This document shows, piece by piece, positions 25,409-33,198 of a DNA stretch of 64,000 nucleotides. The notes under the pieces were generated by a model that worked only from the letters and a program-made list of their open reading frames with translations, was not told the DNA's origin and ran no database searches. A program made the translations under genes and the position numbers. The stretch is from Microbacterium ureisolvens (lineage in GTDB: Bacteria; Actinomycetota; Actinomycetes; Actinomycetales; Microbacteriaceae). The stretch spans positions 62,001-126,000 of the forward strand of contig NZ_JAEUAX010000010.1 of NCBI RefSeq assembly GCF_019511645.1, given 5' to 3'. Within the stretch, counting starts at the first letter, position 1; each line of letters starts with the position of its first letter.

Positions 25409-25559
25409 GACGCACAGGCTACCGCTGCAACGTGCCGATCCGGAAGGGCGCTTACCAGTCGGACGTTCCGTCGTGTCGCGCCCGCATCGCGCACATGCGC
25501 GCTCCGCGAGCGAGCGACAGGCGGCTGAAACGTCGTGACACGCCGACTACGCTCGAAGC

Positions 25560-26762
25560 GTGACCGAACGCGCACCGCTCTCCCGCAAGCTCTCCGCCAT
25601 CGCCGAGTCCGCGACCCTCAAGGTCGATGCCAAGGCGAAGTCGCTGCAGGCCGCCGGCCGGCCCGTCATCTCCTATGCGGCGGGCGAGCCCGATTTCGCA
25701 ACCCCCCAGTTCATCGTGGACGCCGCCGCCGAGGCGCTGCACAACCCCGCGAACTTCCGCTACACGCCGGCGGCAGGGCTCCCGGTGCTGCGCGAGGCGA
25801 TCGCCGCGAAGACCCTCCGGGACTCCGGCCTCGAGGTCGATCCGTCGCAGGTGATCGTCACCAACGGCGGCAAGCAGGCCGTCTACCAGGCCTTCCAGAC
25901 CGTGGTGAACCCGGGCGACGAGGTGCTGCTGCCCGCACCGTACTGGACGACGTACCCCGAGGCGATCGCCCTGGCCGACGGAATCCCCGTCGAGGTGTTC
26001 GCCGGCGCAGACCAGGACTACAAGGTGACCGTCGAGCAGCTCGAAGCAGCGCGCACCGACAAGACGACGGCTCTGGTGTTCGTGTCGCCGTCGAACCCGA
26101 CAGGCTCGGTCTACAGCCTCGAGGAGACCGAGGCGATCGGCCGCTGGGCCCTCGAGCACGGCATCTGGATCATCTCCGACGAGATCTACCAGAATCTCGT
26201 CTACGAAGGCACGCGCGCCGTCTCGATCGTGGAGGCGGTTCCGGATGCCGCGGCCCAGACGATCCTCGTCAACGGCGTCGCGAAGACCTATGCCATGACC
26301 GGCTGGCGCCTGGGCTGGATGGTGGGACCTGCGGACGCCATCAAGATCGCCGGCAACCTGCAGTCGCACCTGTGCTCGAACGTCAACAACATCGCGCAGC
26401 GCGCGGCCCTGGCGGCGCTCACCGGTCCCCAGGACGAGGTCGAGCAGATGCGCCAGGCGTTCGACCGCCGCCGCCGCACGATCGTCGCCGAGCTGGCGAA
26501 GATCGACGGCGTCGAGGTGCCCACGCCGCTCGGCGCCTTCTACGCCTACCCCGACGTGCGCGGCCTCCTCGGCCGCGAGTGGGCGGGGGTCACGCCCACG
26601 ACCTCGCTCGAGCTGGCCGACCTCATCCTCGAGAAGGCCGAGGTCGCGGTCGTCCCCGGAGAGGCCTTCGGTCCGTCCGGCTACCTGCGCCTGTCGTACG
26701 CCCTGGGTGATGAGGCGCTCCTCGAGGGCGTGCAGCGCCTGCAGCGCCTGTTCGCGTCGTAA
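25560..26762 (+). CDS. aspC: Aspartate/aromatic class I aminotransferase
   Basis: A 400-residue PLP aminotransferase with a GTG start at 25560. Features are [16 protein letters not shown] near 38-53, the fold-type I loop [27 protein letters not shown], the PLP Asp in [13 protein letters not shown], and the Schiff-base Lys in [17 protein letters not shown]. The class Ib family converts aspartate and 2-oxoglutarate to oxaloacetate and glutamate, some members also using prephenate. In Streptomyces its orthologue sits next to secE; here about 20 kb separates it from tRNA-Trp-secE, with unrelated catabolic genes between. A hairpin follows the stop. Confidence 0.9.
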   Translation: MTERAPLSRKLSAIAESATLKVDAKAKSLQAAGRPVISYAAGEPDFATPQFIVDAAAEALHNPANFRYTPAAGLPVLREAIAAKTLRDSGLEVDPSQVIVTNGGKQAVYQAFQTVVNPGDEVLLPAPYWTTYPEAIALADGIPVEVFAGADQDYKVTVEQLEAARTDKTTALVFVSPSNPTGSVYSLEETEAIGRWALEHGIWIISDEIYQNLVYEGTRAVSIVEAVPDAAAQTILVNGVAKTYAMTGWRLGWMVGPADAIKIAGNLQSHLCSNVNNIAQRAALAALTGPQDEVEQMRQAFDRRRRTIVAELAKIDGVEVPTPLGAFYAYPDVRGLLGREWAGVTPTTSLELADLILEKAEVAVVPGEAFGPSGYLRLSYALGDEALLEGVQRLQRLFAS

Positions 26763-26779
26763 CGCGCACAGCACTTCGG

Positions 26780-26812
26780 AACGCGGATGCCTCTGGCCGA
26801 GGCATCCGCGTT
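26780..26812 (+). terminator. Terminator hairpin after the aminotransferase
   Basis: A 13-bp perfect stem (AACGCGGATGCCT and complement) with a 7-nt loop, 17 bases after the stop codon. It is another GGATGC-based terminator. Confidence 0.85.
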
Positions 26813-26835
26813 CGTCCTCTGTCGTCAGGTCCCGG

Positions 26836-27066
26836 GGGTTTGGGGCGCACCCGGTGCGCTCGGGGCGCATCCCGTGCGCCCCGAACGCGCGCCGTACGCC
26901 CCGAACCGGAAGGGGGACGGATGCTGCGGCCCGAGGCATCCGTGTACCGCCCGCCCGTCGGCATCCGGCTTCCGCGTCACCCACTGGCCACCATCGGGTT
27001 TGGGGCGCGTCCCGTGCATTCGGGGCGCGCGCCGTGCGCCCCGAACGATCGCCGTGCGCCCCGAAT
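26836..27066. repeat. Two copies of a 72-bp GGGGCGC-rich repeat, each followed by a GGATGC element
   Basis: The 335-base gap 26763-27097 carries no gene beyond the terminator. Copies at 26836-26907 and 26996-27066 both begin GGGTTTGGGGCGC and end in CGCCCCGAA, with internal short inverted words (GGGGCGCA / TGCGCCCC). The first is followed by a GGATGC hairpin at 26917-26943 and the second by ACGGATGCCGCGGCCCGAG. Function unknown; they lie just beyond the murB stop. Confidence 0.8.
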
Positions 27067-27097
27067 CACCAGGGAGAACGGATGCCGCGGCCCGAGG

Positions 27098-28234
27098 TCA
27101 GAGCTCGACGTTCACCAGGACGGGTTCAGGCTGAAGGATGAGGCCGAACTCGGACTGCACGCGCCCCTGGATGAAGCGCGCGAGCTCGGCGAGCTCTGCC
27201 GCGGTCGCCTGCCCCCGGTTCGTGAGCGCCAGTGCGTGCTTGGTCGACAGTCCCGCGCGCGAGCGGGGCAGCTTGAATCCCTTGCGTACGCCGGCGTGCT
27301 CGATGAGCCAGCCGGCGCTCACCTTCACGTCGGACTCGACGGTGGTGGGCGGCGGCACGTAGCCGTCGAAGTTCGCGAGCGGGATGACGAGCACCGGGTC
27401 GAGGTCGGGGTGCACCGGCCAGCGCGGGCACGCCTCGGGGAGCGTCCGGGCGAAGGATGCCGAGACCACCGCGTTCTGGAAGAACGACCCGGCACTGTAC
27501 GTGTCGGGGTCGTCGGCGTCGAGCACCATGCCCTTGGCTCGGCGGGTCTCGAGGATGCGGTCGCGCACCCACGCGAGGGTCACCTCGTCGTCGGGGCCGA
27601 GCCGCAGCGCCGTGCGCAGCTGGTCGCCGGCGATGCGCCGGGCGCCCTGGCCGATCTCGGGCAGGTCGAGCGTGACCGAGAGGATCACCGCGCGCCGTGC
27701 GGGCGCCGAGCCGTAATGGTGCTTGAGCACCGAGGTGCGAAAGCCCAGCCCGAGTTCGGCGGCCGGCACGGTCGAGACCTCGCCGGTCGATTCGTCGAGC
27801 AGCTCGACCTCGCTCAGCGTCTGCACGATCTCCTGGCCGTACGCGCCGATGTTCTGCACCGGCGCGGCACCGACGGTCCCGGGGATCCCCGACATCGCCT
27901 CGACGCCGCCGAGCCCTTCGGCGACCGCGAACGCGACGAGGGCGTCCCAGTCGTGACCCGCCTGGACCTTGAGCCGCACGCGTCCGGGCACGGGCGACGG
28001 CATCCGTTCGATCCCGTTCGTGAGCACGCGCACCACGGTGCCGTCGAAGGGCTCGTCGCCGACGAACAGGTTCGACCCGCCGCCGAGCACGAGCCACTGA
28101 TCGCCAGAGGCCCACACCTCACGCAGCGCGTCGACGAGCTCTGCCGTGGTGAAGGCGTCGATCATGCGCGCGGGCAGGCCGCCGGTGCGCAGCGTCGTGA
28201 GCCGCGCGAGTGGGACCGAGGTCACTTCGGGCAT
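27098..28234 (-). CDS. murB: UDP-N-acetylenolpyruvoylglucosamine reductase
   Basis: A 378-residue FAD enzyme. The N-terminus LARLTTLRTGG, the flavin motif LVLGGGSNLFVGDEPFDG (about 48-65), GIPGTVGAAPVQNIGAYGQE (about 116-135), the YSAGSFFQN catalytic serine region and the C-terminal SAGWLIEHAGVRKG are diagnostic. It reduces UDP-GlcNAc-enolpyruvate to UDP-MurNAc with NADPH in peptidoglycan synthesis. It is 3 bases after a MaoC-like gene in an operon with two dehydratase-like proteins, the actinobacterial arrangement upstream of the secE-nusG region. Confidence 0.97.
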   Translation of the reverse strand: MPEVTSVPLARLTTLRTGGLPARMIDAFTTAELVDALREVWASGDQWLVLGGGSNLFVGDEPFDGTVVRVLTNGIERMPSPVPGRVRLKVQAGHDWDALVAFAVAEGLGGVEAMSGIPGTVGAAPVQNIGAYGQEIVQTLSEVELLDESTGEVSTVPAAELGLGFRTSVLKHHYGSAPARRAVILSVTLDLPEIGQGARRIAGDQLRTALRLGPDDEVTLAWVRDRILETRRAKGMVLDADDPDTYSAGSFFQNAVVSASFARTLPEACPRWPVHPDLDPVLVIPLANFDGYVPPPTTVESDVKVSAGWLIEHAGVRKGFKLPRSRAGLSTKHALALTNRGQATAAELAELARFIQGRVQSEFGLILQPEPVLVNVEL

Positions 28235-28237
28235 ACG

Positions 28238-28651
28238 TCAGACGGTCCGGACGCGCGCCTGCGCCTTGACCAGCACCGTGTTCCCGTCGAACGACACGGT
28301 CAGGTCGATCCGCGCCGACTCGTCGTCGACGGCGCCGACCTTCGCGACGACGGTGACGTCGGCGCCGGTCTCCGGGTCGACGACGACGGGCTTGGTGAAG
28401 CGCACGCCGTACTCGAGGATGCGGCCGGTGTCACCGACCCAGGACTCGATCGTGCCGACGGCCAGGCCCATCGTGAGCATGCCGTGGGCGAGCACGCCGG
28501 GCAGGCCGACCGCGGCCGCGACGTCGTCACGGTAGTGGATGGGGTTGAAGTCTCCGGAGGCCCCGGCGTAGCGCACGAGGGACTCACGGCTGAGGTGCAC
28601 GGTGCGCTCGGCGACGACGTCGCCGACCGTCAGGTTCTGAGGCGCGCTCAT
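28238..28651 (-). CDS. MaoC-family (R)-hydratase, HadB-like
   Basis: A 137-residue single hotdog domain with the MaoC active-site motif in YAGASGDFNPIHYRDDVAAA (Asp and His about residues 31-36) and the later LAHGMLTMGL. Members hydrate or dehydrate beta-hydroxyacyl thioesters; mycobacterial HadB pairs with HadA or HadC in fatty acid elongation. The start overlaps the stop of the upstream HadA-like gene (ATGA) and murB follows 3 bases later. The substrate in a non-mycolate organism is unknown. Confidence 0.9.
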   Translation of the reverse strand: MSAPQNLTVGDVVAERTVHLSRESLVRYAGASGDFNPIHYRDDVAAAVGLPGVLAHGMLTMGLAVGTIESWVGDTGRILEYGVRFTKPVVVDPETGADVTVVAKVGAVDDESARIDLTVSFDGNTVLVKAQARVRTV

Positions 28652-29097
28652 TCGTCGCCCTCCCCCACGAGCAGGACGGACGTGGCGGTGACGACATGGC
28701 CGCCCGCAGCATCCGTGATCTCCGACTCGCTCGTGACCATCGCGGCGGCGCCCATCGCACGGATGCCGGTGACCGACAGCTTCGCGGTCAGCTCGTCGCC
28801 GGCCACGATCGGACGCGAGTAGCGGAACCTCTGCTCGGCGTGAAGGACGTTCTGCAGCACGATGCCCGAGTCGGGCTCGCCGAGAAGCTGCTGGAGCGTG
28901 GCGTCGGTGACGACGATCGCGAAGGTCGGCGGCGCGACCACGTCGGCGTAGCCGAGAGCCTGCGCGGCGGTGGGATCGGTGTGCTGGGCGTCGTCGGCGA
29001 AGACGGCGCGCGAGAACTCGCGCACCTTCTCGCGGCCCACGAGGTAGGGGGTCGTCGGCGGGAAGTCGCGGCCGACGAGCTCGGGGTTCACTGGCAC
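28648..29097 (-). CDS. FAS1-type dehydratase-domain protein, HadA-like
   Basis: A 149-residue hotdog-fold protein starting MPVNPELVGRDFPPTTPYLV, with FADDAQHTDPTAAQALGYAD and VVAPPTFAIVVTDATLQQLL. This is the UPF0336/HadA group, which lacks the catalytic dyad and pairs with a MaoC partner. Here the partner is directly downstream with a 4-base overlap. The heterodimer is expected to act on acyl thioesters. The start is 9 bases after the TauE gene stop, so the unit may extend upstream. Confidence 0.88.
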   Translation of the reverse strand: MPVNPELVGRDFPPTTPYLVGREKVREFSRAVFADDAQHTDPTAAQALGYADVVAPPTFAIVVTDATLQQLLGEPDSGIVLQNVLHAEQRFRYSRPIVAGDELTAKLSVTGIRAMGAAAMVTSESEITDAAGGHVVTATSVLLVGEGDE

Positions 29098-29106
29098 CAG
29101 GCCATC

Positions 29107-29946
29107 CTACCGAGCGGGCTCCCCCGGCTCGGCCGGGCCGGTCACCGGGCGAGCGCGCCCGCGCCACGCGCGAAGGCCCATCTGCACCGCGATGATCACC
29201 AGGTACGCGGCGAACAGCATGTTGCCGACGAAGGGGTCGATGAGTGTCGCCGCCCACGCCCCGAGTGCGGTCGTGGTGCACGCCGCGACGCCGACGGTCA
29301 CCGCCGCGACGAGGTCGACGTTGCGCCGGCGGATGTTGCCGACCGTGCCCGAGACCGCCGTCGGGATCATCATGAGCAGCGACGTGCCCTTGGCGACGAG
29401 GTCGCTGGTGCCGAACAGCACCATGAGCGCGGGAACCACGATGATGCCGCCGCCGACGCCGATGATTCCGGACAGGATGCCGGTGACCACGCCCAGCACA
29501 ACGAGCAGGGCGCCGCTCAGCCACGTGAGGGAGAGTTCGGCGTCGCGGGACGGGATGACGATGAACAGGCTCACGATGACCGCGGCGAGGAAGCCGACGA
29601 ACGCCCACCGCAGCACCGTCAGCGGAAGGCGCGGGAGCAGCCACGTGCCGATCTGGGCCCCGACCACGGCGCCGGCGGCGAGCAGCAGCGCGGGGATCCA
29701 CGCGACCGAGCCGTGCACGGCGTACGAGATGACGCCGACCGCCGCGGTGGGCACGATCGCCGCGAGCGACGTCCCGGCGGCGAGGCGCTGATCGAAGCGG
29801 AGGAAGAGCACAAGGAACGGCACGATGACCGTGCCGCCGCCCACTCCGAAAAGGCCTGACAGCAGACCGGCGAGCAGTCCGATGCCGACGCAGGCGAGGA
29901 TGAACCGGGCGTCGCGAGGAGGGCGCGCCGTCTCGGGCGGGGTCAT
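29107..29946 (-). CDS. TauE/SafE-family sulfite/anion exporter
   Basis: A 279-residue membrane protein with about eight spans and the internal duplication typical of the family, with paired motifs GLFGVGGGTVIVP and GIIGVGGGIIVVP. Members transport sulfite, sulfoacetate or related organosulfonates; most bacterial ones are uncharacterised. The start overlaps the stop of the DUF2510 gene by 4 bases. A longer frame upstream is only the shadow of that gene. Confidence 0.9.
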   Translation of the reverse strand: MTPPETARPPRDARFILACVGIGLLAGLLSGLFGVGGGTVIVPFLVLFLRFDQRLAAGTSLAAIVPTAAVGVISYAVHGSVAWIPALLLAAGAVVGAQIGTWLLPRLPLTVLRWAFVGFLAAVIVSLFIVIPSRDAELSLTWLSGALLVVLGVVTGILSGIIGVGGGIIVVPALMVLFGTSDLVAKGTSLLMMIPTAVSGTVGNIRRRNVDLVAAVTVGVAACTTTALGAWAATLIDPFVGNMLFAAYLVIIAVQMGLRAWRGRARPVTGPAEPGEPAR

Positions 29947-30656
29947 TCCGAGTACAGGTAGTCGATCAGCCACTCGCCGTCGGACTCGACCAAGGTGTAT
30001 TCGTAGACCTGGGCGCCTTCGGTGGGCTCGGCGGGCTCGCCGTTCTCGTCGACGAGGGCCGTGTAGGTCTCGTTGGTCGTCACGGTGATCTCGTCGCCGA
30101 CGGTCTCCACGTCGGTGATGTTCACCGTGTAGTCCTCGATGCCGGTGCTGAAGGCCGCCGCCTGATCGGCGAAGGCGGCGCAGTCGCCGAGGTCGGAGCT
30201 GGTGCGGAACTGCTCGGTCGTGGCGGCGACGAGCTTCTCGCAGTCGCCCTCCTGCCACGCATCGTCGTAGAGGCCGACGGTCGCGACCGCCGCGCGCTCG
30301 TCGTCGGACTGGCCGGCGCTGTTCGCGGTCGACGCCGACAGGAGCAGCAGCGGGATGACGACGGCCGCGGCGATCACGATGCCCAGCAGCACGACGCCGA
30401 GCACGACCCATACGATCCACAGCTTGGACTTGCTGCGCGGCTCGGTGGCCGCAGCGAAACCGCCTCCGGCCGCCGCGTTCGCGTCGACCGCGCGCGGCTG
30501 ATCGAACCCGAGCCCGCCGGCCAGGATCTCTGCCTCGGTCGGCGCCGGCGAAGTCTCCGCATCGGGCTGCGCGACGTGCTCCGTCCACTGCGCGCCATCC
30601 CACCAGCGCATCGCGCCGTGACCGTCGTCATACCAGCCGGGAGGAGTCGTCGTCAT
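29943..30656 (-). CDS. DUF2510 membrane-anchored protein
   Basis: A protein of about 237 residues from the ATG at 30656; a TTG two codons upstream (30662) is an alternative. It opens with a DUF2510 module (PPGWYDDGHGAMRWWDGAQW), then a low-complexity stretch, one membrane span near 80-105 and an extracellular domain of about 125 residues with two Cys (DCEKL, DCAAF), resembling SnoaL/DUF4878-like lipoprotein domains. Such proteins are common in actinobacteria with unknown function. It overlaps the TauE gene, so the two are coexpressed. Confidence 0.82.
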   Translation of the reverse strand: MTTTPPGWYDDGHGAMRWWDGAQWTEHVAQPDAETSPAPTEAEILAGGLGFDQPRAVDANAAAGGGFAAATEPRSKSKLWIVWVVLGVVLLGIVIAAAVVIPLLLLSASTANSAGQSDDERAAVATVGLYDDAWQEGDCEKLVAATTEQFRTSSDLGDCAAFADQAAAFSTGIEDYTVNITDVETVGDEITVTTNETYTALVDENGEPAEPTEGAQVYEYTLVESDGEWLIDYLYSE

Positions 30657-30695
30657 CCTCAAACCCTATCTCCGCCACCTCTCGGGGCACGGACG

Positions 30696-30735
30696 ACGGA
30701 TGCTGCGGCCCGGCCGTGCGGGTCGCAGCATCCGT
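30696..30735. terminator. Hairpin between the copper ATPase and DUF2510 genes
   Basis: ACGGATGCTGCG and its complement form a 12-bp stem with a 16-nt loop, 8 bases beyond the copper ATPase stop. It terminates that gene on the minus strand. Confidence 0.8.
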
Positions 30736-30743
30736 GTCAGGGG

Positions 30744-33029
30744 TCAGCGATCGAGGACGACGCGGGCGCTGCGCTCGGGGCCGAGATCGAGACGACGCAG
30801 CAGCTGGGCGTTCAGGGCCACCACGACCGTAGACAGCGACATCAGGATCGCGCCGACCGACATCGGCAGGACGAAGCCGACCGGGGCGAGGATTCCGGCG
30901 GCGAGCGGCACCGAGATGAGGTTGTACCCGGCCGCCCACCAGAGGTTCTGCGTCATCTTGCGGTAGCTCGCACGCGACAGCTCGATGACGGAGAGCACGG
31001 AGCGAGGGTCGCTCGAGGCGAGGATCACGCCGGCCGATCCGATGGCGACGTCGGTTCCGGCGCCGATCGCGATGCCCACGTCGGCCCGTGCGAGAGCGGG
31101 CGCGTCGTTGACGCCGTCCCCCACCATCGCGACCTTGAGGCCCTCGCCCTGCAGCTCGGCCACCTTCCGCTCCTTGTCTTCGGGCCGGACGCCCGCGAAC
31201 ACACGACGGATGCCGAGCGCCTCGGCCACCGACTGGGCGACAGGTTCGGCATCGCCCGTGATCATCACGACCTCGACGCCGAGCTTGTGAAGCGCCTCGA
31301 CGGCCTCGCGCGACTCGGAACGGATCTCGTCGGCGAGCGCCAGCCCGCCCACCACGGCGCCGTCGCGCACGACGTGGAGCACGATCGCGCCCTGGTCGCG
31401 CCACGTTCCGGCGGCCGCGATATCGCCGGCGCCGACCTCCTCCAGCAGGCGCGGGCCGCCGACCCGGACGACGTGCCCGTCGACCGTCGCGGTCACGCCG
31501 ACCGCCGGCGACGACTGGAAGCCGGAGGCGGAGGCGAGCGCGATACCGCGCTCCAGGGCGGCGCGGACGATCGCCTTCGCCAGCGGGTGCTCGCTGTCTG
31601 CCTCCGCGGCCGCGGCGAGCGCCAGCACGCCGGCGGCATCGAGGCCGGTCGTCGCGGCCACGTCGACGACCGTCGGCTCGCCCTTCGTGAGGGTGCCCGT
31701 CTTGTCGAAGAGCACCGCGCCGATCATGCGCATGCTCTCGAGGGCGAGGCGGTCCTTCACCAGCACGCCGCCGCGCGCCGCGCGCTCGGTGGCGATCGAC
31801 ACCACGAGCGGGATCGCCAGGCCGAGTGCGTGGGGGCACGCGATCACCAGCACGGTGATGGTGCGCACGACCGCCTCGTCGGGCAGTCCGAACGCGGTCC
31901 ACACGATCGCGGTGAGTGCGGCGGCGATCAGGGCGAACCAGAACAGCCAGCCCGCAGCCCGGTCCGCCAGGCGCTGTGCGCGCGAGGTGGAGTTCTGTGC
32001 TTCGGCGACGAGCCGTTGGATGCCGGCGAGGGTGGTGTCGTCGCCGGTCGCGGTGACCTCCACCCGAAGCCCCGAGTCCGTCGCGACGGTGCCGGCGGTG
32101 ACGTGGTCGCCGACGCCGCGAGCGACCGGACGGGACTCGCCGGTGACCATGGACTCGTCCATGTCGGCGGCGCCGTCGACGATGCGCCCGTCAGCCGGAA
32201 CGCTGCCCCCGGGGCGCACCACCACGACATCGCCGAGACGCAGCGCGGACGGAGCCACCACGACGATGCGGTCTCCCTCCACGCGCTCGGCCTCGTCGGG
32301 AAGCAGCGCCGCGAGCGAGTCGAGCGCCGACGTCGTCTGTGCGAGTGAGCGCATCTCGATCCAATGGCCGAGCAGCATGATCACGATGAGGAGGGCCAGC
32401 TCCCACCAGAACTCGAGTTCGTGATGGAGCAGCCCGAGGCTCGCTCCCCACGAGGCGATGAACGCGACCGTGATCGCGAGCCCGATGAGCAGCATCATGC
32501 CGGGCTTGCGCGCACGCAGCTCCGACACGGCGCCCGACAGGAAGGGCCAGCCGCCCCAGAAGAACATGACCGTGCCGACGAGCGGCGAGATCCAGCGGAC
32601 CCACGGCGCGTCGGGCAGTGTGTAGCCGAGCACCATCGCGAACATGCCCGAGAACGCGACGACCGGGACCGCCAGGGCGAGATTGATCCAGAAGAGCCGG
32701 CGGAAGCGCGCGACGTGGTCGGCGCCGTGACCGGCGTGACCTCCGTGGCCCATGTGCGCGGCGTGGTCGGCGTGCGCAGCATCGTCGGAGCGGGCGCCGT
32801 GGTCAGCGTGATCATCATGCGCGGCGTGGTCGCCGTGGTCGGTGTGGGCCGCGTGATCGGCGTGCGCGCCATGATGTGCGTGGGCTGCTCCCTCGGCCCC
32901 GATGGTGGCTTCGGTCGCGGTGGGGCTCATGACCTGATGCGGTGAGTGCTCGTGCTCGCCGTGGGCGGCGTGCTCGTTCGCGGCGTGGTCGTGCGCGGCG
33001 TGGTCGTGGTGGCGATGCGGATCGGTCAC
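30744..33029 (-). CDS. copB: Copper-exporting P1B-type ATPase with CPH motif (CopB-like)
   Basis: A 761-residue ATPase with a GTG start at 33029 and AGGAG seven bases upstream. Residues 1-105 are strikingly His-rich, with repeated AAH and ADH units, in place of a CXXC metal-binding domain. The core has TGES (296-299), membrane metal motif C398-P-H400, phosphorylation D442 in DKTGTLT, and GDGVNDAPAL. CPH defines the P1B-3 group, which exports Cu(II)/Cu(I). No chaperone or regulator gene is adjacent, but a CsoR-like operator lies 33 bases upstream of the start. Silver export is possible. Confidence 0.93.
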   Translation of the reverse strand: MTDPHRHHDHAAHDHAANEHAAHGEHEHSPHQVMSPTATEATIGAEGAAHAHHGAHADHAAHTDHGDHAAHDDHADHGARSDDAAHADHAAHMGHGGHAGHGADHVARFRRLFWINLALAVPVVAFSGMFAMVLGYTLPDAPWVRWISPLVGTVMFFWGGWPFLSGAVSELRARKPGMMLLIGLAITVAFIASWGASLGLLHHELEFWWELALLIVIMLLGHWIEMRSLAQTTSALDSLAALLPDEAERVEGDRIVVVAPSALRLGDVVVVRPGGSVPADGRIVDGAADMDESMVTGESRPVARGVGDHVTAGTVATDSGLRVEVTATGDDTTLAGIQRLVAEAQNSTSRAQRLADRAAGWLFWFALIAAALTAIVWTAFGLPDEAVVRTITVLVIACPHALGLAIPLVVSIATERAARGGVLVKDRLALESMRMIGAVLFDKTGTLTKGEPTVVDVAATTGLDAAGVLALAAAAEADSEHPLAKAIVRAALERGIALASASGFQSSPAVGVTATVDGHVVRVGGPRLLEEVGAGDIAAAGTWRDQGAIVLHVVRDGAVVGGLALADEIRSESREAVEALHKLGVEVVMITGDAEPVAQSVAEALGIRRVFAGVRPEDKERKVAELQGEGLKVAMVGDGVNDAPALARADVGIAIGAGTDVAIGSAGVILASSDPRSVLSVIELSRASYRKMTQNLWWAAGYNLISVPLAAGILAPVGFVLPMSVGAILMSLSTVVVALNAQLLRRLDLGPERSARVVLDR

Positions 33030-33061
33030 GATGCTCTCCTCGTCCGAAGTACGTTTCCGTT

Positions 33062-33078
33062 ATACCCCCTAGGGGTAT
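33062..33078. promoter_or_regulatory. CsoR-like copper operator
   Basis: ATACCCC-CTA-GGGGTAT is a perfect inverted repeat with 7-bp arms, 33 bases upstream of the copper ATPase start. The G-tract flanked by AT is the pattern of CsoR operators. No csoR gene is in the window, so it would act in trans. Confidence 0.65.
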
Positions 33079-33198
33079 CAACTGCAATCGATCCTGCGGC
33101 CCCCTTATTCCGTTCAGACCTCGATTTCCCGCCGGCCCGTGGCGGATGTCGGCGGGGCGCGCGACACTGACGTCATCCCGGAGTCGCGAGGAGCACGA

